In this document: in pieces, positions 61,331 through 64,000 of the stretch
How the letters are laid out: each line of letters starts with the position of its first letter
Numbering within the stretch: position 1 is the stretch's first letter
IMG/VR virus record: IMGVR_UViG_3300023115_000010
Span: 23,752 to 87,751 of that record
DNA length: 64,000 nucleotides
Origin: a virus
Direction: 5' to 3' (one strand)
Position numbers and translations under genes: made by a program
Notes under the pieces: generated by a model
Seen by the model: only the letters and a program-made list of their open reading frames with translations
Told to the model about the DNA's origin: nothing
Database searches by the model: none

Positions 61331-61787
61331 TACCTATTGCACGGCGAGGATCAAACAAATCATAGCGCACTTGGTTTTCTTGATTCCCGCCTAGTATTAC
61401 CCAGTATTCTCGGTCGTTGTGTGTTTGTGTTTCCACATAGAAACCGACATGTCCTTGCCAGCCTTGTGTACCTCTTGGAAAAACAACAACATCTCCACGT
61501 TGTATATCAGCACGTTCTACATGTTCTCCCCAATAAAGAAAACTACGTGCCATTAATGGAGGATAGTTGCTTTGATCATTCAAGTTGGGTATGTCGTCTA
61601 GTTCTAACACGGCATTAACAAAAGCAGCACACCATTCAGTACGCACAGGATCAACACCCACAAACTCACGTATCTGTTTGCGATCAGCTCTTTCACTAAG
61701 ACCTATATAAGGCTGTGCAGTGACCACACTGTCATTTACACTTGGTCCGCAAGCCCCTAATATCAAAACCAAACCCATCCATCTCAT
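61257..61787 (-). CDS. Lipoprotein peptidoglycan hydrolase (CHAP/TIGR02594-like)
   Basis: The product has 176 residues. The N-terminus (MRWMGLVLILGACGPS) is a signal peptide with a lipobox LGAC, so the protein would be lipid-anchored after cleavage. The body has VRTEWCAAFVNAVLE (catalytic Cys), ADIQRGDVVVFPRGT and WQGHVGFYVET (catalytic His), then LGGNQENQVRY, the plan of CHAP-like amidases/endopeptidases. It may cut peptidoglycan during lysis from the outer or inner membrane. ATG 61787 is 6 nt after a minus-strand late core; TTG 61790 is alternative. Its 3' end overlaps the DnaE-like gene by 74 bp on the other strand. Confidence 0.82.
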   Translation of the reverse strand: MRWMGLVLILGACGPSVNDSVVTAQPYIGLSERADRKQIREFVGVDPVRTEWCAAFVNAVLELDDIPNLNDQSNYPPLMARSFLYWGEHVERADIQRGDVVVFPRGTQGWQGHVGFYVETQTHNDREYWVILGGNQENQVRYDLFDPRRAIGIRRWSHPTDVASIERKSIIERLHN

Positions 61788-61793
61788 CAAACT

Positions 61794-61806
61794 TATTTAT
61801 TAAATA
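61794..61806. promoter_or_regulatory. Palindromic bidirectional late promoter
   Basis: TATTTA-T-TAAATA: one core on each strand. Minus: ATG 61787 follows after 6 nt. Plus: ATG 61811 follows after 4 nt. The second such element in the window. Confidence 0.7.
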
Positions 61807-61810
61807 CTCC

Positions 61811-62947
61811 ATGCAAGACTATAGTGGTTACTTTGTGATTAGAAGAGAACTGTATTCTCCGTATCCGCATCCTAAATACAATCGTGAACTAGAAAATCAC
61901 ACTTGGTATACAATCACAGATTGTGTACACGAACTACGTGAAAAAAGACCCATCAGTGCAGCAGAGTTTGATGCTGAACCAAGATGCATGATACACTCAC
62001 AGTATTGGCCAGCACTACAAAAAACTGATGTCAGAATCATTATAAAAAATGATCTTGAACATCGTTATCGTAGACTCACAGAAGATGTGTACACGCACAT
62101 ACATCACACGTTAAACATGAGTGAAATCAATCCCAAACATGTGTTTTATATCACCAGTAATCTACATGAACATCGTGTGTATGCAGCATGGGCTGAAAAA
62201 AATCACATACCCGATTCTCAAAGAATACACGCACTTGGTGTGTTTGGATGGAGTGAGTTTAGTAGAGTTCGCTACACAGAGTTTGATCACAGTTGGCTCA
62301 CTAGACCTAAAACAAAAAAATATGTGTGCTTTAATCGCAGAATGCACCTAGCACCGCACCGTCACCTTGCACTGTATCACCTGCAAAGACTTGGCGAAAT
62401 AGATCAAGGTTTTGTGAGCAACCCTGTGACATACGAAAGAGAATACATCAACCAATATGCTTTGTGCGCCGACACTTACACAAACTCAGGTGTGCAAAGA
62501 ACACTAGATACCAAACGAGATTTAGGTGCAGGTGGTAGTGCAGATTTACGCCCCTGGAAACTGTACAGAGACAGCAACTTCAGCATAGTCACAGAAAGTG
62601 AATATTCCACAGAAAACTCAACCATGAGATTCTACACAGAAAAAACTGCACGAGCCATACTGTACGGACACCCATTTGTGATCATAGGCGAATGTGGTGC
62701 TAACACAGATCTAGCACAACTGGGTTGTGAACCATACACAGAACTGTTTGATATGAGCACAGATCTCATACCCAACATGCAACAAAGAATATGCAGTCAG
62801 TTTGACAGCATTCGTTTTGATTGGGAGCCTGGTGAGATTGTGCAACTACTGCGAGATAAAATTGCACACAACAGAAACAGCCTACTTGAAGATAGATACA
62901 ATCAACGAGCAGCAAAAAAAATCATAAGGTTAGCAAATGAAGTATGA
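61811..62947 (+). CDS. Glycosyltransferase-like protein of a marine viral family
   Basis: The product has 378 residues from ATG 61811; the frame is open to 61742 but that lies before the late core. KKYVCFNRRMHLAPHRHLAL, SNFSIVTESEYST and FYTEKTARAILYGHPFVIIG form the pattern NRxxxxHR...SIVTET...F(I/L)TEKxxxxIxxxxPF, known from fucosyltransferase-like sequences in viruses and bacteria. The N-terminal half (YITSNLHEHRVYAAWAEKNH) is Rossmann-like. It is paralogous to the next gene, and overlaps it by ATGA. The acceptor is unknown. Confidence 0.65.
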   Translation: MQDYSGYFVIRRELYSPYPHPKYNRELENHTWYTITDCVHELREKRPISAAEFDAEPRCMIHSQYWPALQKTDVRIIIKNDLEHRYRRLTEDVYTHIHHTLNMSEINPKHVFYITSNLHEHRVYAAWAEKNHIPDSQRIHALGVFGWSEFSRVRYTEFDHSWLTRPKTKKYVCFNRRMHLAPHRHLALYHLQRLGEIDQGFVSNPVTYEREYINQYALCADTYTNSGVQRTLDTKRDLGAGGSADLRPWKLYRDSNFSIVTESEYSTENSTMRFYTEKTARAILYGHPFVIIGECGANTDLAQLGCEPYTELFDMSTDLIPNMQQRICSQFDSIRFDWEPGEIVQLLRDKIAHNRNSLLEDRYNQRAAKKIIRLANEV

Positions 62948-64000
62948 TTATTGGTACAGTTTAGACGGAAACAGACCCACTCCCAGACTGTGGGGATTGG
63001 ATATACCAGAAACAGAAGATCCTGGTTTGCCCAACACCTTGTTTGAAATACACGGACTAGAACTGGAACGCTGGCATGTGGATCAACCTCAACAGGATTT
63101 GCCTCAAGCGGTAATACAAAATCTTGTGCAGCATCCAGGCAGCACGGTGTTGATAATGGCAGCCAGTGAATACACACGAGCATATGAATCCAGTTATGAA
63201 CACACATATAGAAAGTGGGTAAAACGTCACAGAATAAGACCCAATCAAATCACTGTGATTGTGTGCAGTGACAGTTTACGAGATCGTGGCAAACGACTGT
63301 TTCCTGATCTCACATGGGGCGTATACGACTATTGGGAACATCAACCTAGACTGTGGTTTGAAGAATGGCACTGTGCAGGAGATCTACCTGAGCCTGATCG
63401 ACGATTTACCTGTCTAAATAGACGTCCACATGAAATGCGAGCAGCACTGTACACAGATCTAATGACGGTAAGAGCATATAGACACACGGCATATCACACC
63501 ATGGGCAACAGAAACTATCACAACTTTGACACAGCAGAAATGGATTTAGAAGTGATACGTTCAGGCGGCAATGATCCAATCAACTATTTAGATTCAGATA
63601 TAGAACGCAGTGCAGCTGAGTTTTATCGCAATCCACAGACGCATGAAGCACCAGGTGAACCCATTAGCTTTCAAGATCGCAGTCTGTTTGACATCAGTGC
63701 TCAAGGTTGCCTAAACATAATCACAGAATCATATCCCAATCAACGACAGCACAGTCCCACAGAAAAAACCTACAGAGCTTATGCTGTTGCTAGACCACAC
63801 ATAACATTTGCACACTGTCATTGGGAAAGCGCAAATCTCCAACCAAGAGGTTATCACAGTTATCCTTGGGATACGGATGTGGATGCTTGTAGAGATCCTG
63901 CTAAACGCTATAGACTGTGTAGAGATCGAATACTGCGTTGGGCACAAATGAGCAAAGAAGACTTCCAGCAAGAAATGGCTTATCCACTACACATAGCACA
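62937..64000 (+). CDS. Glycosyltransferase-like paralogue of 61811 (3' partial)
   Basis: Begins at ATG 62937 and is open to the end of the window (354 residues seen). RRFTCLNRRPHEMRAALYTD, QGCLNIITESYPNQRQHSPT and EKTYRAYAVARPHITFAHCH repeat the motif order of the gene before (LNRR...IITES...TEKT...ARPH). The N-terminal part (VLIMAASEYTRAYESSYEHT) is different. The region is richer in CCC, CTG and GGC codons than the genes at 30-45 kb. Same family; function inferred only from the shared motifs. Confidence 0.7.
   Translation, partial: MKYDYWYSLDGNRPTPRLWGLDIPETEDPGLPNTLFEIHGLELERWHVDQPQQDLPQAVIQNLVQHPGSTVLIMAASEYTRAYESSYEHTYRKWVKRHRIRPNQITVIVCSDSLRDRGKRLFPDLTWGVYDYWEHQPRLWFEEWHCAGDLPEPDRRFTCLNRRPHEMRAALYTDLMTVRAYRHTAYHTMGNRNYHNFDTAEMDLEVIRSGGNDPINYLDSDIERSAAEFYRNPQTHEAPGEPISFQDRSLFDISAQGCLNIITESYPNQRQHSPTEKTYRAYAVARPHITFAHCHWESANLQPRGYHSYPWDTDVDACRDPAKRYRLCRDRILRWAQMSKEDFQQEMAYPLHIA

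Noticed and set aside
61742-61810. Upstream start (61742) for the gene at 61811
   Set aside because: It would extend through the bidirectional promoter and the lipoprotein start; the extra residues look unlike protein of this family.
1-64000. tRNA genes, CRISPR arrays, integrase or insertion sequences
   Set aside because: No cloverleaf-like segment, spacer array, transposase or integrase motif was noticed by eye. A tRNA scan was not possible, so a tRNA in a short gap cannot be fully excluded.

Overview
The window is a 64 kb piece of an AT-rich, T4-like contractile-tailed phage (myovirus) genome. The evidence is a set of T4-type modules: neck and sheath-terminator proteins (gp13, gp14, gp15), sheath and tube (gp18, gp19), a gp4-type head-completion nuclease, small and large terminase (gp16, gp17), gp32, UvsX, UvsY, UvsW, primase gp61 and helicase gp41. 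Family calls come from motif recognition and memory of T4/cyanophage/pelagiphage proteins; no database was searched. Genes for CMP-KDO synthesis (KdsA, KdsB) suggest a Gram-negative host with KDO-containing envelope sugar. The style matches marine T4-like phages, but the window holds no photosynthesis gene or other host marker, so the host stays open.

Layout. 1-9.6 kb: a giant S74-terminated tail fibre (5' end outside the window) and a second adhesin-like protein. 9.6-17.0 kb: a small unknown gene, a glycosyltransferase, a 2008-residue protein built of about 15 tandem glycosyltransferase-like repeats, and a NUDIX hydrolase on the other strand. 17.0-25.1 kb: tail and neck genes; gp14-gp15 run on the minus strand and are divergent from gp13. 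25.1-32.8 kb: tube/baseplate-like protein, head completion, terminase and conserved unknowns. 32.9-35.7 kb: gp32, UvsX, UvsY. 35.7-53.3 kb: a long, mostly overlapping operon that mixes sugar and surface-polysaccharide enzymes (methyltransferases, nucleotidyl- and glycosyltransferases, epimerase, UDP-sugar dehydrogenase, KdsA, KdsB, cupins, a 2OG oxygenase, PP-loop and APS-kinase-like enzymes) with UvsW, a possible clamp-loader subunit and a 188-aa mini DnaE-like protein. 53.3-64 kb: two virion proteins, primase gp61, a string of tiny overlapping genes (including a CHCC zinc finger and a DUF2061 membrane protein), a carbamoyltransferase, gp41, a 551-aa DnaE-like (C-family) polymerase without PHP domain, a lipoprotein peptidoglycan hydrolase, and two paralogous glycosyltransferase-like proteins, the last cut by the window end.

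Control signals are clear. A T4-late-type element (core TAAATA) precedes many virion genes. At eight start codons the ATG lies only 4-6 nt after this core, where the transcript itself should begin, so leaderless late mRNAs are predicted; this also fixes several starts (19688, 30303, 36915, 61787, 61811). Two late elements are palindromic and would fire in both directions. Three sigma70-like promoters (for the genes at 20526, 41107 and 54864) also place the ATG at about +1.

Most notable: the giant tandem glycosyltransferase-repeat protein; two DnaE-like proteins that keep the three catalytic aspartates but lack PHP domains, in a T4-like genome; the leaderless and bidirectional promoter architecture; and a nine-A run that could join two sugar-transfer proteins by -1 frameshifting.
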